In this document: one piece after another, positions 43,861 through 52,686 of the stretch | How positions within the stretch are numbered: the stretch's first letter is position 1 | Layout: each line of letters begins with the position of its first letter | DNA from: Halomonas ventosae | GTDB lineage: Bacteria; Pseudomonadota; Gammaproteobacteria; Pseudomonadales; Halomonadaceae | Length of the DNA: 64,000 nt | Reading direction: 5' to 3' | Assembly: GCF_004363555.1 (NCBI RefSeq) | Contig: NZ_SNZJ01000019.1 | Location: 1-64,000 of the forward strand | The notes under the pieces: model-generated | Databases searched by the model: none | The model's input: only the letters and a program-made list of their open reading frames with translations | Told to the model about the DNA's origin: nothing | Program-made: the position numbers and the translations under genes

Positions 43861-44816
43861 ATGCTGACTCCCTTGCTGGCATGGACGTTGAGCCGCTGGT
43901 CGATGATCAGCACCGAGATCAGGATGGCGCCGAGAATGACCAGCACGTAGAAGGCCGGCACCTGCATCAGGTTCATGCCGTTGCGCAGGATGCCGATGGC
44001 CAGCACGCCACCCAGAGTGCCGGTGATACTGCCGTATCCGCCCGTCAGCTTGGTGCCGCCGAGCACCACGGCGGTGATGGTCCAGAGCTCGTAGTCACGG
44101 CCCAGGTTCGGCGTGGCGGCCCCCATCTGTGTCGCCAGAAGCACACCGGCCAAAGCAGCGAAGAACCCGACGATGATGAAGTTGATCATCATGTGACGAC
44201 CGATGCGGATACCCGCATCCAGGGCCGCCTCGGGGTTGCCACCCACGGCAAAGGTGTTGCGACCATGGCCGGTCTTCTTCAGCACCAGGTGCATCACCAG
44301 GGTGCAGACGAGGAAGATGATGGCGAGCACGGGAAATGGCCCGATCGAGGCGGCCCCGAAGTCGGAGAAGGCGAAGTTGGTGGCGTAGAAGGACTGCTCT
44401 TCGGTGTAGACGAAGATGAGGCCACGGACACCGATCATGGCCCCCAGCGTCACGATGAAGGCGTTGACGCCGGTCTTCCAGACGATCAGGCCATTGATGG
44501 CACCCAGTACCAGGCCCGATGCCAGAGCGGCGATGACCGCGATGGTGATGCCATAGTCCTGAAGGCCGACCGACAATGATGCCGCCAGGCCCAGGACGGC
44601 CCCCACCGAGAGATCGATGTTGCCGTTGATCATCACGTAGGTCATGCCCAGGGCGATCAGCCCGATGGTCGAGGTCTGGACCAGGATATTGCTCAGGTTT
44701 CCGACGGAGAGGAAGTACTCCGACATGAAGCTGAAGAAGACGGTAATGGCGATGACAAACACCCAGATCGGCTGGATGAAGCCACTGCCCTTGAGAAAAT
44801 CCTTCATGTTAATCAT
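43857..44816 (-). CDS. ribose-type ABC importer permease 1
   Basis: A 319-residue RbsC-like membrane protein with about ten hydrophobic segments and the motif INGNIDLSVGAVLGLAASLS. The start at 44816 (MINMKDFLKG) follows GGTGAT, 14 bases after the other permease's stop; an ATG at 44807 is the alternative. Two distinct permease genes imply a heterodimeric channel. Confidence 0.9.
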   Translation of the reverse strand: MINMKDFLKGSGFIQPIWVFVIAITVFFSFMSEYFLSVGNLSNILVQTSTIGLIALGMTYVMINGNIDLSVGAVLGLAASLSVGLQDYGITIAVIAALASGLVLGAINGLIVWKTGVNAFIVTLGAMIGVRGLIFVYTEEQSFYATNFAFSDFGAASIGPFPVLAIIFLVCTLVMHLVLKKTGHGRNTFAVGGNPEAALDAGIRIGRHMMINFIIVGFFAALAGVLLATQMGAATPNLGRDYELWTITAVVLGGTKLTGGYGSITGTLGGVLAIGILRNGMNLMQVPAFYVLVILGAILISVLIIDQRLNVHASKGVSI

Positions 44817-44830
44817 GTTGATCACCAGGT

Positions 44831-45841
44831 TCAGGAGTGAGTCGTGAACAGACGCTTGCGCTTGTTGGCAAGGTCCAGCCACACCGCCAGGATGATGATC
44901 ACCCAGGTGACGAGCCATTGGGTGTAATAGGGATACCCCAGCAGCAGCAGGCCATTCTGGATGAAGCCCAGGATCAATACCCCGATGATCGTCTTCCAGA
45001 CACTCCCTGCCCCGCCCAGCAGGCTGGTTCCCCCGAGAATGATCCCGGCCAGCACCAGCAGTTCGTAGCCCTGCCCGACGTTGTTCTGTGACCCCATGAC
45101 CCGCGAACCCAGCACCAGAGCGGCACAGGCCACGCAGAAGGCCGAGATCAGATAGGTACTGAATACGCACCAGTTCTTGCGGATACCGGAATAGACGGCA
45201 GCAGCCGGGTTACCGCCGACGGCGAAGATGCGACGACCATAGCTGGTATAGGACATGACGACCTGCACGATGATCGCCAGCAAGGCAAAGAGGATGACCG
45301 GGACCGCAATACCCAGCACATAGCCTCGTCCGAAGAAGGCGAACCAGGTGTCGCTCTGGTTGGCGATATCGACGTTCTTCCCGCCACTGTAGATCAGCAC
45401 CAGTCCCTGGATCGCCGACAGCATCGCCAGGGTGACGATCAGCGAATTCAGCCTCATGAAGCCGATAAGGAAGCCATTGACGGCCCCGATCAGAAGCGTG
45501 AGGACGAACATCAGGATGATGGCACCGGCCGGCCCGATCTTGTCATGCAGGTCGACGACCAGCACCGTCGAGAAGGAGAGCATCGACCCGACGGAGAGAT
45601 CCAGGTTACCGCCGATGATGACCACCGTGACACCCACGGCAATGATGCCGATGATCGAGGCCTGGCGGACCACCGTCATGATGTTTGACTGGGAAAGGAA
45701 CTGTTCGGAGAACAGCGAGAAAGCAAACATGCAGATAAGGAAGAAGACCAGGATGCCCTGAGCGGAAAGAAAGTTCAGGAGACCTGCCTTATACTTCTTA
45801 TTCAGCATGATGGCTTGTTTACCTTGTTCTACAGAAGCCAT
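44831..45841 (-). CDS. ribose-type ABC importer permease 2
   Basis: A 336-residue RbsC-like permease with about ten hydrophobic segments; the conserved loop reads IGGNLDLSVGSMLSFSTVLV. It starts at 45841 behind AAAGGTGAG. It is separated from the binding-protein gene by 238 bases that contain a hairpin, so expression may step down between them. Confidence 0.9.
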   Translation of the reverse strand: MASVEQGKQAIMLNKKYKAGLLNFLSAQGILVFFLICMFAFSLFSEQFLSQSNIMTVVRQASIIGIIAVGVTVVIIGGNLDLSVGSMLSFSTVLVVDLHDKIGPAGAIILMFVLTLLIGAVNGFLIGFMRLNSLIVTLAMLSAIQGLVLIYSGGKNVDIANQSDTWFAFFGRGYVLGIAVPVILFALLAIIVQVVMSYTSYGRRIFAVGGNPAAAVYSGIRKNWCVFSTYLISAFCVACAALVLGSRVMGSQNNVGQGYELLVLAGIILGGTSLLGGAGSVWKTIIGVLILGFIQNGLLLLGYPYYTQWLVTWVIIILAVWLDLANKRKRLFTTHS

Positions 45842-46042
45842 GATACTCACCTTTGTTGGCGCTACAGACTGAAGGCCAGGATGTTTCCGTTGCAGTCGAC
45901 GCCCCGTTGGCATACCCGGGGGCATGCCACCGAAGCGAGTGATTTTCTGACCATTCGTCAAGGCCAACGGAGTGTGGTTTTCGGTATTCCGCGAGGGCCT
46001 TCATCGACCGTTGCGGAGCCATTGGCCAGGGATACGCGGGAT

Positions 46043-46063
46043 GGCACGAGTTCCTTTCGTGCC
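46043..46063 (-). ncRNA. mRNA hairpin between binding-protein and permease genes
   Basis: GGCACGA and TCGTGCC form a 7-bp stem with a seven-base loop, 17 bases past the binding-protein stop and with no T-run. Such hairpins after SBP genes often protect the upstream mRNA and give an excess of binding protein. The rest of the 45842-46079 gap holds no gene I can support. Confidence 0.45.
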
Positions 46064-46079
46064 CCTAGGCTTGCGATAT

Positions 46080-47018
46080 TCAGAACACGGGCTTGTCGAA
46101 CTCGGCCAGGTTGTCGGCGGTGATCTTAGGTGTCTCGAAGAAGTTCATCTTCGGCACCTCTTCACCCGCCAGGACATCGAGGGCCGTCTGGAGCGCCGCT
46201 TCTGCGTCATCGACCGGGGACTGGTAGATGGAGCCGTAGTACTCGCCACGCTCGATGGCCTCGTAACCCACGGCGAAATTGGTGGCACCGATGAACACGA
46301 TCTCATCGGCACGGCCGGCACTCTTGGCGGCATTCAGGGCACCGACACCCATGTTGTCATCGCCGGCATAGACGCCGTCGATGTCGTCATACTTGGTGAG
46401 GAAGTTCTCCATGACCCGCTGGGCCTTCTCACGGTTCCAGTCGGCGGGCTGGGTCTCCACGAGTTCGACCCCGGGGCATGCCTCGGCCAGCTTGTCCTCG
46501 AAGCCCTTCGAGCGCTCCATGGCGGTGGTATACCCCGGCTGGCCGGCGATCTGTACGATCTGACCCTCACCGTCGAGGGCCTCGCACATCATCTCGGCTG
46601 AAGAGGCCCCCTGCTGGACATTGTCGGGACCCGAGAAGGCCGCAATGTAGTCAAGCCCCGCCTCGGCGATCTTGGAATTGGTCACCACGACAGGAATGCC
46701 AGCCTTGTGGGCCTGGCGGATGGCCGGGATGACCGCCTGGCCGTTGGTCGGCCAGATGATGATGGCATCGACACGCTGCTGGATGAGGTTGCGCACCTGG
46801 CCGATCTGGCGGGCCACATCACCGCCGGCATCGAGCACGACGACGTCGACATTGCCATGCTTGTCGGCGGCTGCCTCGAAGGCGCTCTCGTAGGTGGTCT
46901 GGTAGCTGTCGACACCGACATTGTTCTGGGTGATGCCGATGCGGTAGGACTCCTCGGCCTGGGCAAGGCCCGCGGAGAGAATCATGACACTGGTCGCTAG
47001 CGCTGTTTTGTAGATCAT
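46080..47018 (-). CDS. ribose-type periplasmic sugar-binding protein
   Basis: A 312-residue secreted binding protein: signal peptide MIYKTALATSVMILSAGLAQ (cleavage near AQA-EE), then a Peripla_BP_4/RbsB fold (YRIGITQNNVGVDSYQTTYE, DAIIIWPTNGQAVIPAIRQA, GVYAGDDNMGVGALNAAKSA). It delivers a sugar- or cyclitol-like solute to the two permeases. First gene of the operon, with AGGTGAC before the ATG. The binding-site residues were not compared with any known member, so the ligand is open. Confidence 0.92.
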   Translation of the reverse strand: MIYKTALATSVMILSAGLAQAEESYRIGITQNNVGVDSYQTTYESAFEAAADKHGNVDVVVLDAGGDVARQIGQVRNLIQQRVDAIIIWPTNGQAVIPAIRQAHKAGIPVVVTNSKIAEAGLDYIAAFSGPDNVQQGASSAEMMCEALDGEGQIVQIAGQPGYTTAMERSKGFEDKLAEACPGVELVETQPADWNREKAQRVMENFLTKYDDIDGVYAGDDNMGVGALNAAKSAGRADEIVFIGATNFAVGYEAIERGEYYGSIYQSPVDDAEAALQTALDVLAGEEVPKMNFFETPKITADNLAEFDKPVF

Positions 47019-47446
47019 GTTGTCACCTGCTTTGTTTTAGTTTGCTCTCGCCGACTCGCCGGAGGGGCTTGTCAGGGTCAGGGGGAGCTTAGGGCCGCGG
47101 CTTGATTCACCGCAACGCGACCATCCTGGCGAAATGACCAATCTGGATACTTTTTCGGCTCGCTCCGCCTCAGGAAGGGGCAATGGCAGGGAGAAGGCGG
47201 CACGGCGGCCCGTTAACCCGCTGTAAAGGCAAGGGGAAGCAGCAAGGCAACGGTTACTGAGGAATTTCGTGATCGCGGCACCGCGATGGTGCGGACTCAA
47301 GGCGCCCCGCCTGAAGATCACAGGCGAGGCGCCGGGTTTTCACTTCTCGAGGGGCGGGGAGAAGGTGAGTGGGGTATCAGGCCACCGGCGTCAGCCAGCT
47401 GGCATCGATGGCCTGCTTGCCGCGCACCGTATCGAGCGCGGCGCGC
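47019..47446. promoter_or_regulatory. control region of the hydroxyquinol operon and glnE downstream spacer
   Basis: This 428-base gap has no gene I can support. Nearest the binding-protein gene it holds CCATCCTGG (47121-47129) and CCAATCTGG (47138-47146), direct near-repeats 17 bases apart, the second identical to half of the palindrome at 33628. The stretch 47037-47100 has GC-rich, CTCCCC-like low-complexity sequence. A hairpin at 47301-47333 lies toward glnE. Confidence 0.45.
47301..47333. terminator. hairpin downstream of glnE
   Basis: A 13-bp stem with one mismatch (GGCGCCCCGCCTG with CAGGCGAGGCGCC, loop of seven), followed on the plus strand by GGGTTTT and on the minus strand by TTGAG. 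It is 114 bases past the glnE stop, so it may end glnE transcription although the T-run is on the wrong side. Confidence 0.45.
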
Positions 47447-50440
47447 TCAGTGACTTTGCGGTTCCAGCAGCCGCTGCCAGGCCTCGATCACCACCTGGCG
47501 GTGCTCCTGGAACGCCTCGTCGCGTCCACGAACGGGCTCGCGGGTCAGCGAGGCGCGATGGGCAGCGCTGCGCAGGGCCAGGTAGGCCTCGCGCAGCCGC
47601 TGGCATGTCTCGGCCGGCAGGCGCTCGGTGGCCTCCAGGGTCTCGAGGATGCGCATGTTGTCGCTGTAGGCCAGCAGCTCCGGCGCCTCATCGCCCATGG
47701 CCAGCACGGCGTACTGGCAGAGGAACTCGATGTCGACCATCCCGCCGGGGTCGTGCTTGAGGTCGAACTCGCCCTCCCCGCTCTTGCCGCCCAGGTGGTC
47801 ACGCATCTTGTGGCGCATCTTGACCACCTCCTCGCGCAGCGCCTCGAGGTCCCGCTTTCGGCCGAGGATCTCGCCGCGAATCGTATCGAAGCGCTCGGCC
47901 AGGCGCGGATGGCCGGCCACCACCCGGGCCCGCACCAGGGCCTGGTGCTCCCAGGTCCAGGCCTGCTCACGCTGGTAGTCGGCGAAGGCCGAGAGCGTCG
48001 CAACCAGCAGCCCCGAGTTGCCCGAGGGGCGCAGGCGCATGTCCACCTCGTAGAGGCTACCCGCCGGCGTCACCGCGGTGAGCAAGTGGATGATGCGCTG
48101 GCCCAGCCGGGTGAAGAAGACGGCATTGTCGATGGGTCGCTTGCCGTCGGTACTCCCCTGGGTGGCGCCGTCGTGGAGGAACACCAGGTCCAGGTCGGAG
48201 CCGTAGCCGAGCTCGATGCCACCGAGCTTGCCATAGCCGACCACCAGGAACTCGGGCTCGCTGTCGCAGCGCCCGCCCTCGCGGCGCTCCGGGAAGCCGT
48301 GCTTGCGGGTCAGGTGCTTCCAGGCCATGGCCAGCACCGCCTCCAGGACCACCTCGGCGATGTAGGTGAGGTAGTCGCTGACCTTCATCAGGTGGCGGGT
48401 GCCGGCGATGTCGGAGGCCGCCACGTGCAGCACCTGGGCATGCTTGAAGACCCGCAGCGCCTCGAGCTGGGCCTCCTCGTCCTCCTCGGGAATCCGGCCC
48501 AGGGCCTGGCGCAGCTCGTCGGCCAGGCGCTCCTTGTCGGCCGGCGTGTAGAGGGTCTCCGGAGTCAGCAGCTCGTCGAGCAGAATGGGATGTCGGGCAA
48601 TCTGCTCGGCGATCCAGGGGCTGGCACTGCACAGCTTCATGAGGTGCCCCAGGGCATCCGGGTTCTCGCGCAGCAGCGCCAGGTAGGCAGTGCGTCGCAA
48701 CACCGCCTCGACCAGCGGCAGCACCCGCTCCAGCGCCAGGTCCGGGGTCTCGCTTCCCGCCACGGCATCGAGCAGCAGCGGCAGCAGGGCCTCGAGCCGC
48801 TCGAAGCCGATGCGCTGCATGGCCTGCACCTGACGGGACTGGCGCAGCGCCCGCAGCCGCCGCAGGGCAGCCTCCGGCTCCGCCAGACCGGCCTCCTCCA
48901 GCAGCTCCCGGGCCTCGTCCTCCTCCAGCTCGCCGCGCCACATCGCGCGCCACTCCTCCAGGCCGACGGCACCGGTGGGCTGGTCGGCGTCATCGGCCTC
49001 CTCCACCTCCTCCTCGGGTTCGGCGATCACCGCATCGAAGTGACGGCGCACCCGCTCCCGAACCTCGTCGAGGCGTGCCATCACCGCCGGCCAGTCTTCC
49101 ATGTCGAGCGCCAGGGCCACCCGTTCGCGGTCGATGTCGTCGTCGGGCAGGGTCTGGGTCTGGCGATCCTCCAGGGCCTGCAGCACGTGCTCCAGGTCGC
49201 GCAGGAAGACGTAGTCGGGCAGCAGCTCGTCTACGACCTCCTGGGGCAGCAGGCCGAGCTCGGGCAGGCGCTCCAGGGCGGTCTTCAGCGAGGTGACCTG
49301 CAGCTCGGTGTCACGGCCGCCACGGATCAGCTGGAAGGCCTGGACGACGAACTCCACCTCTCGGATGCCCCCGGGACCGAGCTTGATGTTGCCCTGCATG
49401 CCCTTGCGCCGCACCTCGCGGTTGATCATCGACTTGAGCTCGCGCAGCGACTCGATGGCACCGAAGTCGAGGTACTTGCGATAGACGAAGGGGCGCAGGC
49501 TGGAGAGCAGCTCGGCGCCCGCATCCCGGTCGCCGGCCACCGGTCGCGCCTTGAGCATGGCGTAGCGCTCCCACTCGCGCCCCTGGTCCTGGTAGTAGCC
49601 GGCCAGCGAGGAGAAGCTGCCCACCAGGGGGCCGCCATCTCCCAGCGGGCGCAGGCGCATGTCAACGCGAAAGGCGAAGCCGTCGGCGGTCACCGCGTCC
49701 AGGGCGGTGATCAGCCGCTGGCCAAGCTTGGTGAAATACTCCTGGTGCTCCAGGGACTTGCGCCCGCCCTCGGTCTCGCCCTTCTCCGGGAAGGCAAAGA
49801 TCAGGTCGATGTCGGAGGAGAGGTTCAGCTCGCCGGCGCCGAGCTTGCCCATGCCCAGTACCACCAGCCGCTGCTCGCTGCCGTCGCGACGCGGGGCGGG
49901 GTGCCCCCAGCGCGGCGCGAAATGGGCCTCGAGCCAGGCCAGGGCGCCCTCCAGGCAGGTCTCGGCGAGCCGTGACACGGCGCCGCTGGTGGCCCACATG
50001 TCGATGCCCGGGGGGCGGGTCAGGTCACGCCAGACGATGCCCAGCATGCGGGCGCGGCGGAAGCGGCGGATGGCCCCATGCAGGGCCGCCTCGTCCTCGG
50101 CGGCCTCCAGCCGCTCGTCGAGCCAGTCGCGCAGGGCCTCCGCGGAGGGCGTCGCATCCAGTTCGCCGCTGGCATCCAGGTGCAACAGCCACTCCGGATA
50201 GCGCACCAGGGTCTCGGCGGCGAAGGTCGAGATGGCCAGCACCTTCGCCAGTTCACCGCGCCGCGAATCCGACAGCGCCAGCCAGTCCTCCAGCGGAGAG
50301 TCGCTGCCGTTCATGTCGGCCAGATTGTCGGCCTGCTGCAGCGAGCTCGCCAGCCGGTCACGGGCATGCGCCAGGGGAGCCCTCAGGGGCTCGGGAATGT
50401 CATCCAGCGGCAGGAAGTCATCGGGCAGGGCCATGGGCAT
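47447..50440 (-). CDS. glnE: glutamine synthetase adenylyltransferase/adenylyl-removing enzyme
   Basis: A 997-residue bifunctional enzyme controlling glutamine synthetase by adding and removing AMP. The N-terminal removase nucleotidyltransferase domain has LGMGKLGAGELNLSSDIDLI (Asp210, Asp212); the C-terminal transferase domain has GYGKLGGIELGYGSDLDLVF (Asp near 749 and 751). Both active sites look intact and the length is normal. Start at 50440 or 50434 (MALPDDFLPL); the ribosome site GCGAG fits the second slightly better. Confidence 0.95.
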   Translation of the reverse strand: MPMALPDDFLPLDDIPEPLRAPLAHARDRLASSLQQADNLADMNGSDSPLEDWLALSDSRRGELAKVLAISTFAAETLVRYPEWLLHLDASGELDATPSAEALRDWLDERLEAAEDEAALHGAIRRFRRARMLGIVWRDLTRPPGIDMWATSGAVSRLAETCLEGALAWLEAHFAPRWGHPAPRRDGSEQRLVVLGMGKLGAGELNLSSDIDLIFAFPEKGETEGGRKSLEHQEYFTKLGQRLITALDAVTADGFAFRVDMRLRPLGDGGPLVGSFSSLAGYYQDQGREWERYAMLKARPVAGDRDAGAELLSSLRPFVYRKYLDFGAIESLRELKSMINREVRRKGMQGNIKLGPGGIREVEFVVQAFQLIRGGRDTELQVTSLKTALERLPELGLLPQEVVDELLPDYVFLRDLEHVLQALEDRQTQTLPDDDIDRERVALALDMEDWPAVMARLDEVRERVRRHFDAVIAEPEEEVEEADDADQPTGAVGLEEWRAMWRGELEEDEARELLEEAGLAEPEAALRRLRALRQSRQVQAMQRIGFERLEALLPLLLDAVAGSETPDLALERVLPLVEAVLRRTAYLALLRENPDALGHLMKLCSASPWIAEQIARHPILLDELLTPETLYTPADKERLADELRQALGRIPEEDEEAQLEALRVFKHAQVLHVAASDIAGTRHLMKVSDYLTYIAEVVLEAVLAMAWKHLTRKHGFPERREGGRCDSEPEFLVVGYGKLGGIELGYGSDLDLVFLHDGATQGSTDGKRPIDNAVFFTRLGQRIIHLLTAVTPAGSLYEVDMRLRPSGNSGLLVATLSAFADYQREQAWTWEHQALVRARVVAGHPRLAERFDTIRGEILGRKRDLEALREEVVKMRHKMRDHLGGKSGEGEFDLKHDPGGMVDIEFLCQYAVLAMGDEAPELLAYSDNMRILETLEATERLPAETCQRLREAYLALRSAAHRASLTREPVRGRDEAFQEHRQVVIEAWQRLLEPQSH

Positions 50441-50501
50441 CTCGCATCCGGTTCACGAATGCCTCCAGCATAGCGAAGCCTGCCCCGCCCCATAACCCGG
50501 C

Positions 50502-50873
50502 CTAGCCGAGGAATTTCTCCCAGGCCAGCAACCCCCAGGTCAGGCCAGCGGTAATCAGCGACAGCATCACGGCCGCCGAGCCGATGTCCTTGGCGCGCCC
50601 CGAGAGCTCGTGGAGCTCGGTGCCGATGCGATCCACCACGTTCTCGATGGCGCTGTTGAGCAGCTCCACGATCAGCACCAGCAGGCAGCTGCCCACCAGC
50701 AGGATCCACTCCACCGGACCCTGGCCGATCCACCAGGCCAGCGGCAGCAGGACCACACCGATCCCGAGTTCCTGGCGGAAGGCGGCCTCGTTGCGAAAGG
50801 CCGCCCTGAGGCCCTTGAGGGAGTAGCAGGTGGAGTGCACCAGGTGCCGCCAGCCGGTGTGTCCTGGCTTCAT
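50502..50873 (-). CDS. dgkA: diacylglycerol kinase
   Basis: A 123-residue inner-membrane enzyme with three transmembrane helices and the DgkA active-site segment ELLNSAIENVVDRI, which recycles diacylglycerol to phosphatidic acid. It lies 61 bases upstream of glnE and 18 downstream of dacB on the same strand. Confidence 0.94.
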   Translation of the reverse strand: MKPGHTGWRHLVHSTCYSLKGLRAAFRNEAAFRQELGIGVVLLPLAWWIGQGPVEWILLVGSCLLVLIVELLNSAIENVVDRIGTELHELSGRAKDIGSAAVMLSLITAGLTWGLLAWEKFLG

Positions 50874-50891
50874 GTCGCGCGCTCCGGGGGT

Positions 50892-52325
50892 TCAGTGGGC
50901 ATCGATCATCGCCTCGAGGTCGGCGGCCAGCGGGTCGAGCACCTGCTGCCAGTTGAGCCAGGGGGTGCTGGAGGTGCCGTTGACGAGCGCCGCGAACACG
51001 CCCCACTGCCCGCTGCGGGTGCGGAAGTAGCCGCCCACGGCGCGCACCGCCACCGGCTGGTTGAGGGTGCCGGTCTTGAGCATGACATGCTGCTGGAAGG
51101 TCATCGAGCCGCGGCGCAGGAAGCGCATCACGCCGTTGGCCGGCGACTGCAGGGCCGCGACGAAGCTGGGGAAGAGCGCCGGCCGGCGGTACATGCTCTC
51201 CAGCAGGGCGGTGATGCCCGCCGCCGAGGTGCGGTTCTCCGGGGTCAGGCCGCTGCCGCTGCGCAGGGTCACGGGCCCGTGGTCGGGCAGCCCGGCCACG
51301 AAGGCCTCCAGCGCCCCGCCAGCCTGCACCAGGCCGGCGCGGGGCGACTCCACCAGGTTCAGCGCCAGCTGGTCGGCCATGAAATTGTTGGAGTGGTTGA
51401 GGGTACGCAGCAGCAGCTCCTGCAGCGGCTCGCTCTCCACGTAGGCCAGGGCGCGCGCCTCGGCCGGCGGCTCGGTGGAGGCCACGCCGGCACCGTCGCG
51501 CACGCCGATCCCGGCCTGTTCCAGCATCGCCAGCAGGGTGGCCGCGCTCTGGCGCGCCGGGTCGGAGCTGGCGCGGTAGATGGTGCGGGGACGGGCATTG
51601 GTAGAGATCTGTCCGCTCACCACCATGACGTCGCCGCTGTCGCGCAGCACACGCTCGGCATTGAGCCGGGTGCCGCTGTCGTCGGGCTGGGTCTCGACGC
51701 GATTGTCGATCCCGACGATCGGCGCCTGGCTGTCGCAGCTGGTGATGCGGGCGGGGTCGCCGGGCACGGCGGCGGGTGCCACGCTGACGCACCAGCTGCC
51801 GTGGTTCACCCCGGCCGAGGAGAGCAGCGCACTGTAGGCGTTGGCCACCCGGGAGTGGGCCTGGCAGCGGTCGGTGGTGATGCACTCCACCGGGCCATAG
51901 CGCCACTGGCTGACCACCAGGCGCCCCTCGACCCGACGCACGCCGGCCTGGTGGAGTCGCTGGGTGAGGCGCCACAGGTCCTCGCTGGTCAGCATCGGGT
52001 CGCCGCCGCCGTCGAGCACCAGGTCACCGTGCAGGACCCCGTCCGCATCGGGCTCGGCCAGGCTCACCAGCCGGGTGGAGAAGCGGTGCTGGGGGCCCCA
52101 GCGGTCCAGCGCCGCCGCCGCCAGGTAGACCTTGGAGACCGAGGCCGGCGACAGCTGGCGTTCGGGCTCGATGGCACCTAGGAGCTCGCCGCTGTCCAGC
52201 AGGCGGGCCTCGGCACCGAGCAGGAAGCCCTTGTCGGCGAGCTCCGCCAGGCGGGTAAAGCCGCTCGCCTGGGCGAACAGCGGCAGCAGCATCAGCAGGA
52301 CGCAGAGCAGCGGGCGACGGCGCAT
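50892..52325 (-). CDS. dacB: penicillin-binding protein 4-type D-alanyl-D-alanine carboxypeptidase/endopeptidase
   Basis: A 477-residue S13 peptidase with signal peptide (MRRRPLLCVLLMLLPLFAQA). The catalytic motifs are SxxK in SPASVSKVYLAA, SxN in NHSNNFMADQ and KTG in MLKTGTLNQP. It trims peptidoglycan cross-links in the periplasm. The start at 52325 has GGAGG four bases upstream; the ATG at 52343 has none. Two cysteine pairs (CITTDRC, WC...SC) suggest disulfides in the insert domains. Confidence 0.93.
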   Translation of the reverse strand: MRRRPLLCVLLMLLPLFAQASGFTRLAELADKGFLLGAEARLLDSGELLGAIEPERQLSPASVSKVYLAAAALDRWGPQHRFSTRLVSLAEPDADGVLHGDLVLDGGGDPMLTSEDLWRLTQRLHQAGVRRVEGRLVVSQWRYGPVECITTDRCQAHSRVANAYSALLSSAGVNHGSWCVSVAPAAVPGDPARITSCDSQAPIVGIDNRVETQPDDSGTRLNAERVLRDSGDVMVVSGQISTNARPRTIYRASSDPARQSAATLLAMLEQAGIGVRDGAGVASTEPPAEARALAYVESEPLQELLLRTLNHSNNFMADQLALNLVESPRAGLVQAGGALEAFVAGLPDHGPVTLRSGSGLTPENRTSAAGITALLESMYRRPALFPSFVAALQSPANGVMRFLRRGSMTFQQHVMLKTGTLNQPVAVRAVGGYFRTRSGQWGVFAALVNGTSSTPWLNWQQVLDPLAADLEAMIDAH

Positions 52326-52356
52326 GGGACCTCCAGGCAGCATGAGAGGCCTCAGC

Positions 52357-52686
52357 TTAATGGGACGAGACGGAAGAGAACACCTGGATCACCACCACGC
52401 CACCAACGATCATGGCGAGGCCCAGCAGTGCCGGCAGGTCCGGCTTCTCGCCATAGACCAGGATGCCCACCAGGGTCACCAGCACGATGCCGAGTCCCGC
52501 CCAGAAGGCGTAGGCGATGCCCACCGGCATGGTGCGCAGCACCAGGGCGAGCAGGTAGAAGGCCAGCCCATAGCCGACCACCACCGTGACGCTGGGCCAT
52601 AGCCGGCTGAAGCCCTCGGAGGCCTTCAACGCACTGGTGGCGACCACCTCGGCGACGATCGCCAGGGCCAGGAACAGGAATGCCAT
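52357..52686 (-). CDS. SMR-family multidrug exporter
   Basis: A 109-residue protein with four hydrophobic segments and the essential membrane glutamate at position 13-14 (IVAEVVATSALKASEG), as in EmrE. It exchanges protons for lipophilic cations. Its ATG overlaps the stop of the methyltransferase gene by one base (TGATG). The segment YAFWAGLGIVLVTLVG is typical of EmrE/QacE rather than SugE. Confidence 0.92.
   Translation of the reverse strand: MAFLFLALAIVAEVVATSALKASEGFSRLWPSVTVVVGYGLAFYLLALVLRTMPVGIAYAFWAGLGIVLVTLVGILVYGEKPDLPALLGLAMIVGGVVVIQVFSSVSSH

Noticed and set aside
47037..47321. 94-codon open frame upstream of the binding-protein gene
   Set aside because: Covers the promoter and low-complexity CTCCCC-like sequence (product reads SLPLPLPEAE, PLTLTSPSGE). 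No ribosome site and no family.
47369..49975. 868-codon open frame on the plus strand
   Set aside because: Antisense of glnE, leucine/glutamine-rich shadow with no recognisable domain.
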